Source: Sphingomonas taxi (GTDB lineage Bacteria; Pseudomonadota; Alphaproteobacteria; Sphingomonadales; Sphingomonadaceae). Taken from it: a DNA stretch of 64,000 nucleotides. The notes under the pieces are model-generated. The model was not told the DNA's origin. It saw only the letters and a program-made list of their open reading frames with translations, and did no database searches. The translations under genes and the position numbers were made by a program. Every line of letters begins with the position of its first letter. Position 1 is the stretch's first letter. Shown in pieces: positions 23,277 to 31,821 of this stretch. The stretch lies in NCBI GenBank assembly GCA_003243195.1, contig QFQI01000002.1, positions 310,001-374,000 of the forward strand. Direction: 5' to 3'.

Positions 23277-24242
23277 ATGAAGCGATTGCGCGTCGACGAG
23301 CCACCCCTTTCCTCTGCCCCCGATATCACGACCGACGCCGCGCCGCTGATCGCGCTGAAGCCGGTGCAGACGCTGCGGCGGCGCTGGCCGGCGTTGTTGG
23401 CGATGCTGCTGACCGCGGCGATGCTGATCGGGCTGGGCCATGAGCTGCTGGACCATGGACTGGCCGGCCTGCGCCGCGCCGTGCCGGCCTCGCCGGGCTT
23501 CTACCTCTTCTTCCTCGTTTCCTATTTCGCGCTGCCGGTGTGCGATTTCCTGATCTTCCGGCGGCTGTGGGACGTACCGGCCGACGCCTTTCCGGCGCTC
23601 AACCGCAAACGGATCGCGAACGACATCCTCATCGGCTATTCGGGCGACGCCTATTTCTACGCCTGGGCGCGCGCGCGGCTGCACATGGTGGCGGCGCCGT
23701 TCGGCGCGGTGAAGGACGTCAGCATCGTGTCGGGGATCACCGGCAACCTGACCGCCTTCCTCCTCGGCGCGGTGGCGCTGCCGCTCGGCTATCAGTTGAT
23801 CGCCCCCGACGTGATCCGCGCGATGATCTGGTCGCTCAGCTTCGCGCTGGCGATCTCGCTGGGGGTGCTGCTGTTCTCGCGGCGGGTGTTCTCGCTGCCG
23901 CGGCGCGACCTGTGGTTCATCTTCTGGATGGACTGCCTGCGCATCACGGTCACCTGCGTGGCGATCGCGCTGGCGTGGTCATGGGCGATGCCCAGCGTGT
24001 CGGTGGGCATGTGGATGTTCCTGGTCGCCGGGCGGCAATTGGTGTCGCGATTGCCGTTCCTGCCCAACAAAGACCTCCTTTTCGCCAATTTCGCGATCCT
24101 GGTCATCGGGCAGGACCGCACATTGTCGGATCTGATGGCGTTCACCGGAGCGTCAACCTTGCTGATGCATCTGCTGCTGACGCTGCTGTTCGGCGCTGTG
24201 TACGTATTGGAAAGGATGCGCGAATGGCGGCATACCGATTGA
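23277..24242 (+). CDS. Uncharacterised multi-pass membrane protein (possible flippase-like fold)
   Basis: A 321-residue protein from the ATG at 23277. It has about eight hydrophobic segments, e.g. LPALLAMLLTAAMLIGLGHEL-like start, FYLFFLVSYFALPVCDFLIFR, GNLTAFLLGAVALPLGYQL, MIWSLSFALAISLGVLLF and a last LLMHLLLTLLFGAVYVLER. Charged motifs include KRIANDILIGYSGDAYFYAW and RLPFLPNKDLLFANFAIL. Topology recalls the membrane part of lysylphosphatidylglycerol synthase/flippase-type proteins, but I cannot confirm the family. It overlaps the DUF2141 gene by 19 bp and lies next to a glycosyltransferase, hinting at lipid or glycolipid handling. Confidence 0.75.
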   Translation: MKRLRVDEPPLSSAPDITTDAAPLIALKPVQTLRRRWPALLAMLLTAAMLIGLGHELLDHGLAGLRRAVPASPGFYLFFLVSYFALPVCDFLIFRRLWDVPADAFPALNRKRIANDILIGYSGDAYFYAWARARLHMVAAPFGAVKDVSIVSGITGNLTAFLLGAVALPLGYQLIAPDVIRAMIWSLSFALAISLGVLLFSRRVFSLPRRDLWFIFWMDCLRITVTCVAIALAWSWAMPSVSVGMWMFLVAGRQLVSRLPFLPNKDLLFANFAILVIGQDRTLSDLMAFTGASTLLMHLLLTLLFGAVYVLERMREWRHTD

Positions 24243-24760
24243 AGCTGGCGGTGGCGGCGTCGCTGGTCCCGGCGTGCATGCTGGCGGCCGCCCCCGCCGC
24301 GTCGGCGCAGGTGCTGGGCAGCGATGCCGCCGCCTGCACCTCGGGGCAGGGGCCGGCGGTGCTGGCCACCGTCACCGGGCTGAAGGACCGCGTCGGCACG
24401 CTGAAGCTGGAGCTGTACCCCGCCAACGAGGACGATTTCCTGGCCGGGGACAAGAAGCTGCTCGCCGAGGGCAAGACCTTCCGCCGCATCACGGTCGCCC
24501 CGCCGGCCAGCGGCGATGCGGCGATCTGCATCCGCGTGCCGCGCCCGGGCCGCTACGCGCTGTTCCTGGGGCATGACCGCGACAACAAGCGCAAGTTCAA
24601 CTTCTGGAGCGACGGCGCGGGCTTCCCCAGCAACCACAAGATCGGCCGCGCGCGCCCCAAGCTGGTCGATTCGCTGATCGACGTCGGGCCGGGCATCACG
24701 CAGACCACGATCCGCGCGCAATATCTGCGCGGGCTGGGCGGCTTCGGGTTCATCGGCTGA
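24224..24760 (+). CDS. Secreted DUF2141 family protein
   Basis: The product has 178 residues. A signal peptide (LKLAVAASLVPACMLAAAPAASAQ) precedes a small beta-rich domain: LATVTGLKDRVGTLKLELYP, ICIRVPRPGRYALFLGHDRDNKRKFNFWSDGAGFP. DUF2141 proteins have this 'G.Y....HD.N.N...D.....P.EG' layout and are found in the periplasm or outer membrane; function unknown. The gene starts inside the end of the upstream membrane-protein gene and is followed after 13 bp by a glycosyltransferase, so the three are likely co-transcribed. Confidence 0.8.
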   Translation: MAAYRLKLAVAASLVPACMLAAAPAASAQVLGSDAAACTSGQGPAVLATVTGLKDRVGTLKLELYPANEDDFLAGDKKLLAEGKTFRRITVAPPASGDAAICIRVPRPGRYALFLGHDRDNKRKFNFWSDGAGFPSNHKIGRARPKLVDSLIDVGPGITQTTIRAQYLRGLGGFGFIG

Positions 24761-24773
24761 GGAGGCACGCGCG

Positions 24774-25958
24774 GTGCGGATCGTCGACGTCAACGAATTC
24801 TACTCGCCGACCGGCGGCGGGGTGCGCTCGTATCTGGATCGCAAGATCGCGATCATGTCCGAGCTCGGCCATCAGCAGATCGTGATCGCGCCGGGCCGCG
24901 AGGATCGGGTCGAGGAGCGTCCCGGCGGCGGCCGGATCCATTTCGTCAAGTCGCCCGGCATGCCGTTCGATTCCAACTACGGGCTGTTCTGGGATGCCGC
25001 GCCGGTGCACGCGCTGCTCGACGACTATCAGCCCGACGTGGTGGAGAATTGCTCGCCGTGGCGCTCGGCGGCGATCGTCGCCGACTGGCAGGGGCCGGCG
25101 ATCCGGTCGTGGTTCATGCACAACGACAATATGGAGGCGTATCCGAAGCGCTGGTTCGCGCGCCTGGCGTCGGAGGGAACGATCGAGCGCGTGTTCGGCT
25201 GGTACGACCGCTACATGGCGCGCTGGCTGGCGCGTTTCCACACCGTGGTGACCAACGGGCCGGTGCTGACGCAGCGGCTGCGCGCGCGCGGGCTACGCGT
25301 CGACGCCACCATGACGCTGGGGATCGAGCGCGAGCATTTCTCCCCGGAACTGCGCAGCCCGGCGCTGCGCGCCGCGATGCTCGCGCAATGCGGGCTGCCG
25401 GAGGATGCGCACCTGCTGATCGGTATCGGCCGCCACCATGCCGAGAAGCGCTGGCCGATGGTGATCGACGCCGCGCAGCGCGCCGGCGCGAAGCTGCCGG
25501 TCGGGCTGATGCTGCTCGGGCTTGGTCCCGACACGCGCACGCTGGAGCGGCACATCGCGGAAAGCCCGCACGTCCGTATGTTCCAGCCGATCTATCATCG
25601 CGGCCAGCTCGCCTCGATCATGGCCAGCGCCGATGCCTTCATCCATGGCGGGGACAGCGAGCCGTTCGGGATGGTCGCGTCGGAGGCGCTGGCCTCGGGC
25701 CTGCCGATGATCGTCCCCGATCGCGGCGGATCGTCGGCGGTCGCCCGGCCGGCGTTCGCGGAAACCTATCGCAGCGGCGACGCTTATGCCTGCGCCGCCG
25801 CGATCGTGCGGCTGTTCGCGCGCGAGCCGGCGCTGGTGCGCCGCGCGGCCGGCGTCGCCGCGCGCACCGTGCGCAGCGACCGCGAACATGCGCAGGCGCT
25901 GGTCGCGCATTATCAGGAGGTCATCGCCGGCAAGCAGGCGCGCGCGCTGCCGGCCTGA
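24774..25958 (+). CDS. GT4-family glycosyltransferase
   Basis: A 394-residue GT-B fold enzyme starting GTG at 24774 (MRIVDVNEFYSPTGGGVRSYL). The donor-binding domain holds LIGIGRHHAEKRWPMVIDA, RMFQPIYHRGQLASIMASADAFIHGGDSEPFGMVASEALASGLP, with the E-x7-E motif of GT4 retaining enzymes. The N-terminal domain has GHQQIVIAPGRED. It probably transfers a sugar to a lipid or glycan at the cytoplasmic face; sphingomonads make glycosphingolipids, but nothing here proves that acceptor. Last gene of the three-gene set after lepB and the PerM protein. Confidence 0.88.
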   Translation: MRIVDVNEFYSPTGGGVRSYLDRKIAIMSELGHQQIVIAPGREDRVEERPGGGRIHFVKSPGMPFDSNYGLFWDAAPVHALLDDYQPDVVENCSPWRSAAIVADWQGPAIRSWFMHNDNMEAYPKRWFARLASEGTIERVFGWYDRYMARWLARFHTVVTNGPVLTQRLRARGLRVDATMTLGIEREHFSPELRSPALRAAMLAQCGLPEDAHLLIGIGRHHAEKRWPMVIDAAQRAGAKLPVGLMLLGLGPDTRTLERHIAESPHVRMFQPIYHRGQLASIMASADAFIHGGDSEPFGMVASEALASGLPMIVPDRGGSSAVARPAFAETYRSGDAYACAAAIVRLFAREPALVRRAAGVAARTVRSDREHAQALVAHYQEVIAGKQARALPA

Positions 25959-25974
25959 GGTCGCAGGGGAAACG

Positions 25975-25999
25975 CGCCGGCTGTCAGGCAACGCCGGCG
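25975..25999. terminator. Candidate bidirectional terminator between glycosyltransferase and merR-type gene
   Basis: CGCCGGC (25975-25981) and GCCGGCG (25993-25999) form a 7-bp GC-only stem with an 11-base loop, in the 61-bp gap between two convergent genes. There is no T-run on either strand, so it may act only weakly or with Rho. Symmetry and position are clear; activity is inferred. Confidence 0.45.
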
Positions 26000-26019
26000 G
26001 GGAGACGCGCCCGGGCCGC

Positions 26020-26361
26020 TCAATCCTCCGCCAGCGCGCGCGCCAGCAGGTCGCGGATCGCGATCAGCGTCGGGCGCGGCGCGGACGGTGCGGCGACGGG
26101 TGGCGGCGCCCCCCGCTCGCGGGCGAGCAATTGCTGCACGCCCTTGATCGTATAGCCCTCGCGGTTCAGCAGCCGGTCGATCCGCTCGACCAGCGCCACG
26201 TCCTCGGGGCGATAATAGCGCCGGTTGCCGGCGCGCGTGATCGGGCGAAGCTGCGGGAAGCGACTTTCCCAGTAGCGCAGGATATGCGGGGCGAGTCCGG
26301 TCGCCCGGGCGACCTCGCCAATGGTGCGAAACGCGGCGGCGGATTTGCTCTCCGACGCCAC
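26020..26361 (-). CDS. MerR family transcriptional regulator, short form
   Basis: A 113-residue protein. The winged HTH is at residues 10-75: FRTIGEVARATGLAPHILRYWESRFPQLRPITRAGNRRYYRPEDVALVERIDRLL, then the dimerisation start EGYTIKGVQQLLARE. There is no effector-binding Cys domain. Start is the GTG at 26361; a TTG at 26370 overlapping the ihfA stop (TTGA) is a real alternative. Such MerR-like proteins sit after ihfA in many alphaproteobacteria; targets unknown. Last gene of the rpmF-plsX-fabH-ihfA operon. Confidence 0.87.
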   Translation of the reverse strand: MASESKSAAAFRTIGEVARATGLAPHILRYWESRFPQLRPITRAGNRRYYRPEDVALVERIDRLLNREGYTIKGVQQLLARERGAPPPVAAPSAPRPTLIAIRDLLARALAED

Positions 26362-26366
26362 GCGAT

Positions 26367-26666
26367 TCAACCGGCGCCCACGATGCGATCGCGCATCATC
26401 TGGCTGGCGCGGAACGTCAGCACGCGGCGCGGCGCGATCGGCACCTCGACGCCGGTCTTGGGATTGCGGCCGATCCGCTCGCCCTTGTCGCGCAGCACGA
26501 ACGTGCCGAAGCCGGAGATCTTCACATTCTCCCCCTCCGACAGCGCGCCGCACATCCGCTCCAGGATCTGCTCCACGAACCGCGCCGAATCGGCGCGCGA
26601 CAAGCCGACCTGACGATGCAGCGCCTCCGCCAGATCGGCGCGTGTCAGCGTACCTGCTTCCGTCAT
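26367..26666 (-). CDS. ihfA: Integration host factor subunit alpha
   Basis: A 99-residue HU/IHF family DNA-bending protein. The sequence LTRADLAEALHRQVGLSRADSARFVEQIL at the N-terminus and VKISGFGTFVLRDKGERIGRNPKTGVEVPIAPRRVLTFRAS (the DNA-binding beta arm with the R-N-P-K-T-G motif) are diagnostic of IhfA. It pairs with IhfB to bend DNA in recombination and transcription. It follows fabH after 92 bp and precedes the MerR-like gene, the usual plsX-fabH-ihfA-merR order of alphaproteobacteria. Confidence 0.95.
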   Translation of the reverse strand: MTEAGTLTRADLAEALHRQVGLSRADSARFVEQILERMCGALSEGENVKISGFGTFVLRDKGERIGRNPKTGVEVPIAPRRVLTFRASQMMRDRIVGAG

Positions 26667-26758
26667 CTTTCTTACCCTACCCCCCGGAAAGGTTTGCCAT
26701 CGACGCCCGTTATCGCCTGCGACCCGGCTTGTCGATCCGGCACCGGCGGCCGCCGTGT

Positions 26759-27739
26759 TCAGTAACGGAGCACCGCCGCGCCCCAGGTGAATCCGCCGCC
26801 CATCGCCTCCAGCACCACGACCTGCCCGGGCTTGATCCGGCCGTCGCGCACCGCCTGGTCGAGCGCCAGCGGCACCGACGCCGCCGAGGTGTTGGCATGC
26901 TGGTCGACGGTCATCACGACCTTTTCCGAGGGCAGCGACAGCTTGCGGGCGGTGGCGTCGAGGATCCGCGCATTGGCCTGGTGCGGCACCACCCAGTCGA
27001 CCGCATCGGTCGCCAGCCCGGCGGCGCGCAGCGCTTCCTCCATCACCGCCGCCAGGTTCACCACCGCGTGGCGGAACACCTCGCGGCCCTTCATGCGCAG
27101 CTTGCCGACGGTGCCGGTGGTGGACGGCCCGCCATCGACGTACAGCAACTCGTTGTGGCGGCCATCGGCGTGGAGCCGGGTGGCGAGGATACCGCGCGCG
27201 CCAGCGTCGTGGACGTCGTCGGCGGTCTCGCGCGCTTCCAGCACGATCGCCCCCGCGCCGTCGCCGAACAGCACGCAGGTGGCGCGATCCTCCCAGTCGA
27301 GGATGCGGCTGAACGTTTCCGCACCGATCACCAGCGCGCGGCGGTGCGCGCCGGCGCGGATCATGCTGTCCGCGACCTGCACGGCATAAAGGAAGCCGGA
27401 ACAGACCGCCGCGACGTCGAATGCGACGCAATCGCCGGTGCCCAGCATCGCCTGCACCTTGGTGGCGGTGGCGGGGAAGGTGTTGTCGGGCGTGGCGGTC
27501 GCCAGCACGATCAGGTCGATGTCGGTCGCGGCCAGCCCGGCGGCCGCCAGCGCCGCCTGTGCGGCGTCGCGCGCCAGCGTCGCGGTCGTCTCGCCGTCGC
27601 CGGCGATGTAGCGGAAGCGGATGCCGGTGCGCTCGACGATCCATTCGTCGGACGTGTCGACCTGCTCCGCCAGTTCGGCATTGGACACGCGCCGCGCCGG
27701 CAGCGCCGATCCGGTGCCCATCAGCACGGCACGGATCAT
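26759..27739 (-). CDS. fabH: 3-oxoacyl-[acyl-carrier-protein] synthase III
   Basis: The product has 326 residues. The catalytic Cys113 lies in FDVAAVCSGFLYAV; the His in VPHQANARI and Asn in DQHANTSAASVPLAL complete the triad. The N-terminal DTSDEWIVERTGIRFRYIA and the C-terminal GQVVVLEAMGGGFTWGAAVLRY are typical FabH. It condenses acetyl-CoA with malonyl-ACP, the first step of fatty acid elongation. Its start overlaps the plsX stop (ATGA). Confidence 0.97.
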   Translation of the reverse strand: MIRAVLMGTGSALPARRVSNAELAEQVDTSDEWIVERTGIRFRYIAGDGETTATLARDAAQAALAAAGLAATDIDLIVLATATPDNTFPATATKVQAMLGTGDCVAFDVAAVCSGFLYAVQVADSMIRAGAHRRALVIGAETFSRILDWEDRATCVLFGDGAGAIVLEARETADDVHDAGARGILATRLHADGRHNELLYVDGGPSTTGTVGKLRMKGREVFRHAVVNLAAVMEEALRAAGLATDAVDWVVPHQANARILDATARKLSLPSEKVVMTVDQHANTSAASVPLALDQAVRDGRIKPGQVVVLEAMGGGFTWGAAVLRY

Positions 27740-28770
27740 GCCGCGGCCTTCGCTTCGAAGTGGCGCAGATCCTCGACGATGCGGCGCGTCAGGTCGGCAC
27801 GCACCATCTTGGCGGCATTGCCGATGGCGGTCGCCACGCCGCGCTCGTTGGCGCTGCCATGGCTCTTCACCACCAGCCCGTTGAGCCCCAGGAAGACCGC
27901 GCCATTATGGTTGTTGGGATCGAGATGGTCGCGCAGCAACTCGGTCGCCGGGCGCGAGATCAGGAAGCCGACCTTGGAGCGGACCGAGCTGCGGAACGCG
28001 CGCTTCAGCAGGTCGGCGACGAAGCGCGCGGTGCCCTCGGCGGTCTTCAGCGCGATGTTCCCGGAAAAGCCGTCGCACACGATCACGTCATGCTCACCGC
28101 GCGACAGCCGGTCGCCCTCCACGAACCCCGTGAAGCGCATCGGCAGATGCGGCGCGGCGCGCAGCATCTGCGCGGCGTCGCGGATCTCCCCGGTGCCCTT
28201 CTGGTCCTCGCTGCCGATGTTGAGCAGCGCGACGCGCGGGCTTTCCAGCTCCAGCGTGGTGCGCGCATAGGCCGCGCCCATCACCGCGAACTGCACCAGG
28301 TTGCGCGCGTCGCATTCGGTGTTCGCGCCCAGATCGAGCATCACCACGTCATTGTCGCCCAGCGTCGGCAACAGCGCGGCGAGCGCGGGCCGGTCGATGC
28401 CGCGCATCGTGCGCAGCGACAGCTTGGCCATCGCCATCATCGCGCCGGTATTGCCGGCCGAGACGGCGGCGGCGGCGCGCCCCTGCTTCACGCAGTCGAT
28501 CGCGATGCCCATCGACGTGGCCTTGGCGCGGCGAATCGCCTGGCTCGGCTTTTCGTCGCCCGCGATCACGTCGGGCGCGTGGACGATTTCGGAATGCTGC
28601 GACAAATTGGGGTGGTTCTGCAATCCGTCGCGGATCGCCGCTTCGTCGCCGACCAGCAGATAGCTGACGTCGTCGTAACGGCGGCACGCGCGCGCCACCC
28701 CGGCCAGCGTCACCGCCAGCCCCCCGTCGCCGCCCATCGCATCGACGGCGATCCGGGACCTGTCGGACAT
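27736..28770 (-). CDS. plsX: Phosphate acyltransferase PlsX
   Basis: A 344-residue product from the ATG at 28770 (a GTG directly before it is an alternative). Conserved blocks: IAVDAMGGDGGLAVTLAGV, VSAGNTGAMMAMAKLSLRTMRGIDRPALAALLPT, MLDLGANTECDARNLVQFAVMG, ALLNIGSEDQKGTGEIRDAA and VCDGFSGNIALKTAEG. It converts acyl-ACP to acyl-phosphate for phospholipid synthesis. It lies between rpmF and fabH, the classic operon. Confidence 0.97.
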   Translation of the reverse strand: MSDRSRIAVDAMGGDGGLAVTLAGVARACRRYDDVSYLLVGDEAAIRDGLQNHPNLSQHSEIVHAPDVIAGDEKPSQAIRRAKATSMGIAIDCVKQGRAAAAVSAGNTGAMMAMAKLSLRTMRGIDRPALAALLPTLGDNDVVMLDLGANTECDARNLVQFAVMGAAYARTTLELESPRVALLNIGSEDQKGTGEIRDAAQMLRAAPHLPMRFTGFVEGDRLSRGEHDVIVCDGFSGNIALKTAEGTARFVADLLKRAFRSSVRSKVGFLISRPATELLRDHLDPNNHNGAVFLGLNGLVVKSHGSANERGVATAIGNAAKMVRADLTRRIVEDLRHFEAKAAA

Positions 28771-28828
28771 CACTGGACCACGCTCCCGATACTATCCCGC
28801 CCGATACGCTCCCGACGACCTGTCAGGT

Positions 28829-29008
28829 TCAGGCGTCGACTGCGACGACCTCGCGACCGTTGTAATGGCCGCAAGCGGTGCACAGGTTGTGCGGACGCTT
28901 CAACTCGCCGCAGTTCGGGCATTCCTGGAACGCCTCCACCGACAGGGCGTCGTGCGCGCGGCGCATGCCGCGGCGGGAGGGGGAAGTCTTTCGCTTGGGG
29001 ACGGCCAT
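28829..29008 (-). CDS. rpmF: 50S ribosomal protein L32
   Basis: A 59-residue protein beginning MAVPKRKTSPSRRGMRRAHDAL, the standard L32 N-terminus. Two CxxC pairs, CPNCGELKRPHNLC and CTACGHYNGREV, form the zinc site, so this is the zinc-containing (C+) form. First gene of the rpmF-plsX-fabH-ihfA-merR operon, 58 bp before plsX. Confidence 0.98.
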   Translation of the reverse strand: MAVPKRKTSPSRRGMRRAHDALSVEAFQECPNCGELKRPHNLCTACGHYNGREVVAVDA

Positions 29009-29132
29009 CGCGGCACCTTGATCTGTCTAGTAGTTCATGTGAGCGAGGAACCGGGGCACGGACCCGCACGGACGATGCGAACACCGGCCGCGGCAGGCAG
29101 CCGGGCATCGGCTCGCATCGCGAAGCCCCGCG

Positions 29133-29160
29133 CCTATAGCGATTTCTGCGGACGTTGCAA
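29133..29160 (-). promoter_or_regulatory. Predicted promoter for the rpmF-plsX-fabH operon
   Basis: On the minus strand TTGCAA (29160-29155) and TATAGG (29138-29133) are separated by 16 bases, about 125 bases upstream of the rpmF start. The -10 hexamer and spacing equal those of the predicted coxB promoter. The intervening leader (29009-29132) holds no gene I recognise. Confidence 0.55.
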
Positions 29161-29237
29161 GCAAAGCCGGTCAAAGCCATCCTCCCACCCGGACAGGAAC
29201 GCGCCGCGCGGCGCGGGTGTCCACGCGGCGGCCGCGC

Positions 29238-29897
29238 TCACGCGGAAAGCGCCCGGTCGCTGACGAACATGTTGTTCGCGCGCTCGTGCGCGAAGGTGCT
29301 GGGCTTGCCATGGCCGGGAATGAAGGCGGTGTCGTCGCCGAGCGGCCACAGCTTCGTCACGATCGATTCGATCAGTTGCGGATGATTGCCCTGCGGCAGA
29401 TCGGTGCGCCCCACCGATCCCTGGAACAGCACGTCGCCGACCTGCGCGAATCGCGACGCGGGATGGTGGAAGATCACATGGCCGGCGGTGTGGCCCGGCG
29501 TGTGGTACACATCCAGCGTCAGGTCGCCGACCGTCACCGTGTCGCCATCGGCCAGCCAGCGGTCCGGTTCGAACACCACCCCGCGGATTCCCCAGTTGCG
29601 CCCGTCCTCGTCCAGCCGCGCCAGCCAGAAGCGATCGGCCTCGTGCGGGCCTTCGATCGGCACGCCCAGTTGCTCGGCGAGCGGCTTCGCCTCGCCGGCA
29701 TGGTCGATATGGCCGTGGGTGAGCAGGATCTTTTCCACCGTCACGCCCGCCTGCGCGATCGCGGCGGTGATCCGCGGCAGGTCGCCGCCGGGATCGACCA
29801 CCGCCGCCTTCATGGTCGCGGTGCACCAGATCAGCGTGCAATTCTGCTCGATGGCGGTGACGGGGATGATCGCGGCGCGCAGCGGGGTGTCGGTCAT
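29238..29897 (-). CDS. MBL-fold metallohydrolase, glyoxalase II-like
   Basis: A 219-residue single-domain metallo-beta-lactamase-fold protein. The metal motif HGHIDHAG is at residues 61-68; further ligands are in VYHTPGHTAGHVIFHH, VGDVLFQGSVGRTDLPQGN and FIPGHGKPSTFAHERANN. This matches the YcbL/GloB-type subgroup, which hydrolyses S-lactoylglutathione or related thioesters. The exact substrate is uncertain. It is divergent from pabBC. Confidence 0.85.
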   Translation of the reverse strand: MTDTPLRAAIIPVTAIEQNCTLIWCTATMKAAVVDPGGDLPRITAAIAQAGVTVEKILLTHGHIDHAGEAKPLAEQLGVPIEGPHEADRFWLARLDEDGRNWGIRGVVFEPDRWLADGDTVTVGDLTLDVYHTPGHTAGHVIFHHPASRFAQVGDVLFQGSVGRTDLPQGNHPQLIESIVTKLWPLGDDTAFIPGHGKPSTFAHERANNMFVSDRALSA

Positions 29898-29998
29898 GGC
29901 GTGGCTCCAGCCGGGCAGCCGGCGTTCGGTGTCGAAGCGCTGCTAGCCGGCATGCCGCGCGGAGGCAACGCGACTTGCGGGACTGGCACCGTACGGGC

Positions 29999-31771
29999 AT
30001 GCCACCGTTCATGCGGCTGGATCCCCCCTTCATCCTGCTCGACGACGCGCGGCGCGGCGGTGCTCCGGCCCGGCTCTACACCCGCCCGCGCCGGGTGTTG
30101 ACGGCGGCGACACCGGCGGAGGTGCCGGGGGTGCTGGCCGGGATCCGCGACGGGGGCGGCGCGGCGGCGGGCTTCCTGTCCTATGGCGCGGCGGCGGCGT
30201 TCGAGCCGGCGGCCGGCGTCGCGCCCGCTCCGCCGTCCGGCCAGCCCCCCGCCCCCATGGCATGGTTCGGGCTGTTCGACGGCTGGGACGAGGTGGCGGA
30301 CGTCGCGGCGCTGCTGCCCGATCCCGCCGGCGCCTGGACCGCCGCGCCGGAGCCGGAGCCGACCCGCGCGGACTATCAGGCGATGTTCGACGCCGCGCAG
30401 GCGCTGATCCGGGCCGGCGACCTGTACCAGCTCAATCTCACCTTCCGCCTGCGCGTGCCGTTCATGGGCGAGCCGCTGGCGCTGTACGCGCGGCTGCGCC
30501 GGGCGGCGGGGGCCGGCTGGGGCGCGATCGTCGCCACGGGCACGCAGACGCTGCTGTCGCTGTCGCCGGAGCTGTTCTTCGCGCTGGACGGCGACACGCT
30601 CACCTGCCGCCCGATGAAGGGCACCGCGCGCCGCGACGACGATCCGGCGACGGATGCCGCGATCGCACGCGCGCTGGCGACGGATCCCAAGCAGCGCGCC
30701 GAGAATCTGATGATCGTCGACCTGATGCGCAACGACCTGTCGCGCGTCGCGGTGCCCGGCAGCGTCGCGGTGCCGGCGCTGTTCGCGGTGGAGCGCTATC
30801 CGACCGTCCACCAGATGACCTCCACGGTGACCGCGACGCTGGCGCCCGGCCGCGACGCCACCGACGTGCTGGGTGCGCTGTTCCCGTGCGGCTCGATCAC
30901 CGGCGCGCCCAAGGTGCGCGCGATGCAGGCGATCGCCGCGATCGAACAGGGCAGCCCGCGCGGCGCCTATACCGGCGCGATCGGGCGGATCGACGCGGAC
31001 GGATCGGCGGCGTTCAACGTCGCGATCCGCACGCTGACCATCGCGGACGAAGCGGATCACGCGCTGCTCGGGATCGGCGGCGGGATCGTCGCCGATTCGA
31101 ACGCCGATGCGGAATGGGACGAGGCGCTGGCGAAGGCGGCGTTCGTGACCCGCGACCTGCGCGGCGTCGACCTGATCGAAACGATGGCCTTCGATCCAAT
31201 GGAGGGGCTGCAACGGGTCGAACGGCATCTGGCGCGGCTGGCGGACAGTGCGCGGACGCTCGGCTTCGGGTTCGACCGCCACCACGCGCGCAACGAATTG
31301 CAGGCCGCCACCTTCCGGCTGCGCGATGCGGCGCGGGTGCGGCTGGCCGTGTCGCGCGCCGGGACGATCGCGATCGAGGTCGCGCCCGCCCCGGCCCCGG
31401 CCACCGCGCCGCTGCGCATCGCGCTCGCGCCGCTGCCGGTAGGGACGCGCGACTGGCGGTTGCGTCACAAGACGAGCGACCGGCGCTTCTACGATGCGGC
31501 GCGCGCCGCCTGCGGCGCGGACGAGGTGGTGTTCGTCGCCCCCGACGGCCGCGTGACGGAGGGCAGCTTCACCAGCCTGTTCGTCGCGCGCGGCGACACG
31601 CTGGTGACGCCGCGCGGCGGCGCGCTGCTGCCCGGCGTGCTGCGTGCCGAGCTGCTCGACAGCGGGCGCGCGGTGGAGGGCGATCTGACGCCCGCCGATC
31701 TGGCGGGCGGATTGTTCGTCGGCAACGCGCTGCGCGGGCTGATGCCCGCCGTTCTCGCGGTTGCACAATGA
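29999..31771 (+). CDS. pabBC: Fused aminodeoxychorismate synthase component I / aminodeoxychorismate lyase
   Basis: A 590-residue two-domain protein. Residues about 100-380 are chorismate-binding PabB: RAGDLYQLNLTFRLRVP, LSPELFFALDGDTLTCRPMKGTARR, DPKQRAENLMIVDLMRNDLSRVA, FPCGSITGAPKVRAMQAI, YTGAIGRID. The rest is a class IV aminotransferase-fold PabC domain with LIETMAFDPMEGLQRVERHLARL, RLRHKTSDRRFYD and DGRVTEGSFTSLFVARGD. Together they make 4-aminobenzoate for folate from chorismate, given glutamine amidotransferase PabA from elsewhere. Starts at 29999 (or ATG 30011). Confidence 0.93.
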   Translation: MPPFMRLDPPFILLDDARRGGAPARLYTRPRRVLTAATPAEVPGVLAGIRDGGGAAAGFLSYGAAAAFEPAAGVAPAPPSGQPPAPMAWFGLFDGWDEVADVAALLPDPAGAWTAAPEPEPTRADYQAMFDAAQALIRAGDLYQLNLTFRLRVPFMGEPLALYARLRRAAGAGWGAIVATGTQTLLSLSPELFFALDGDTLTCRPMKGTARRDDDPATDAAIARALATDPKQRAENLMIVDLMRNDLSRVAVPGSVAVPALFAVERYPTVHQMTSTVTATLAPGRDATDVLGALFPCGSITGAPKVRAMQAIAAIEQGSPRGAYTGAIGRIDADGSAAFNVAIRTLTIADEADHALLGIGGGIVADSNADAEWDEALAKAAFVTRDLRGVDLIETMAFDPMEGLQRVERHLARLADSARTLGFGFDRHHARNELQAATFRLRDAARVRLAVSRAGTIAIEVAPAPAPATAPLRIALAPLPVGTRDWRLRHKTSDRRFYDAARAACGADEVVFVAPDGRVTEGSFTSLFVARGDTLVTPRGGALLPGVLRAELLDSGRAVEGDLTPADLAGGLFVGNALRGLMPAVLAVAQ

Positions 31772-31821
31772 GGACAGCCGTCGCATAGGCGCACGCGCCT
31801 CCTCATCAGCAAGGTCCGCCC

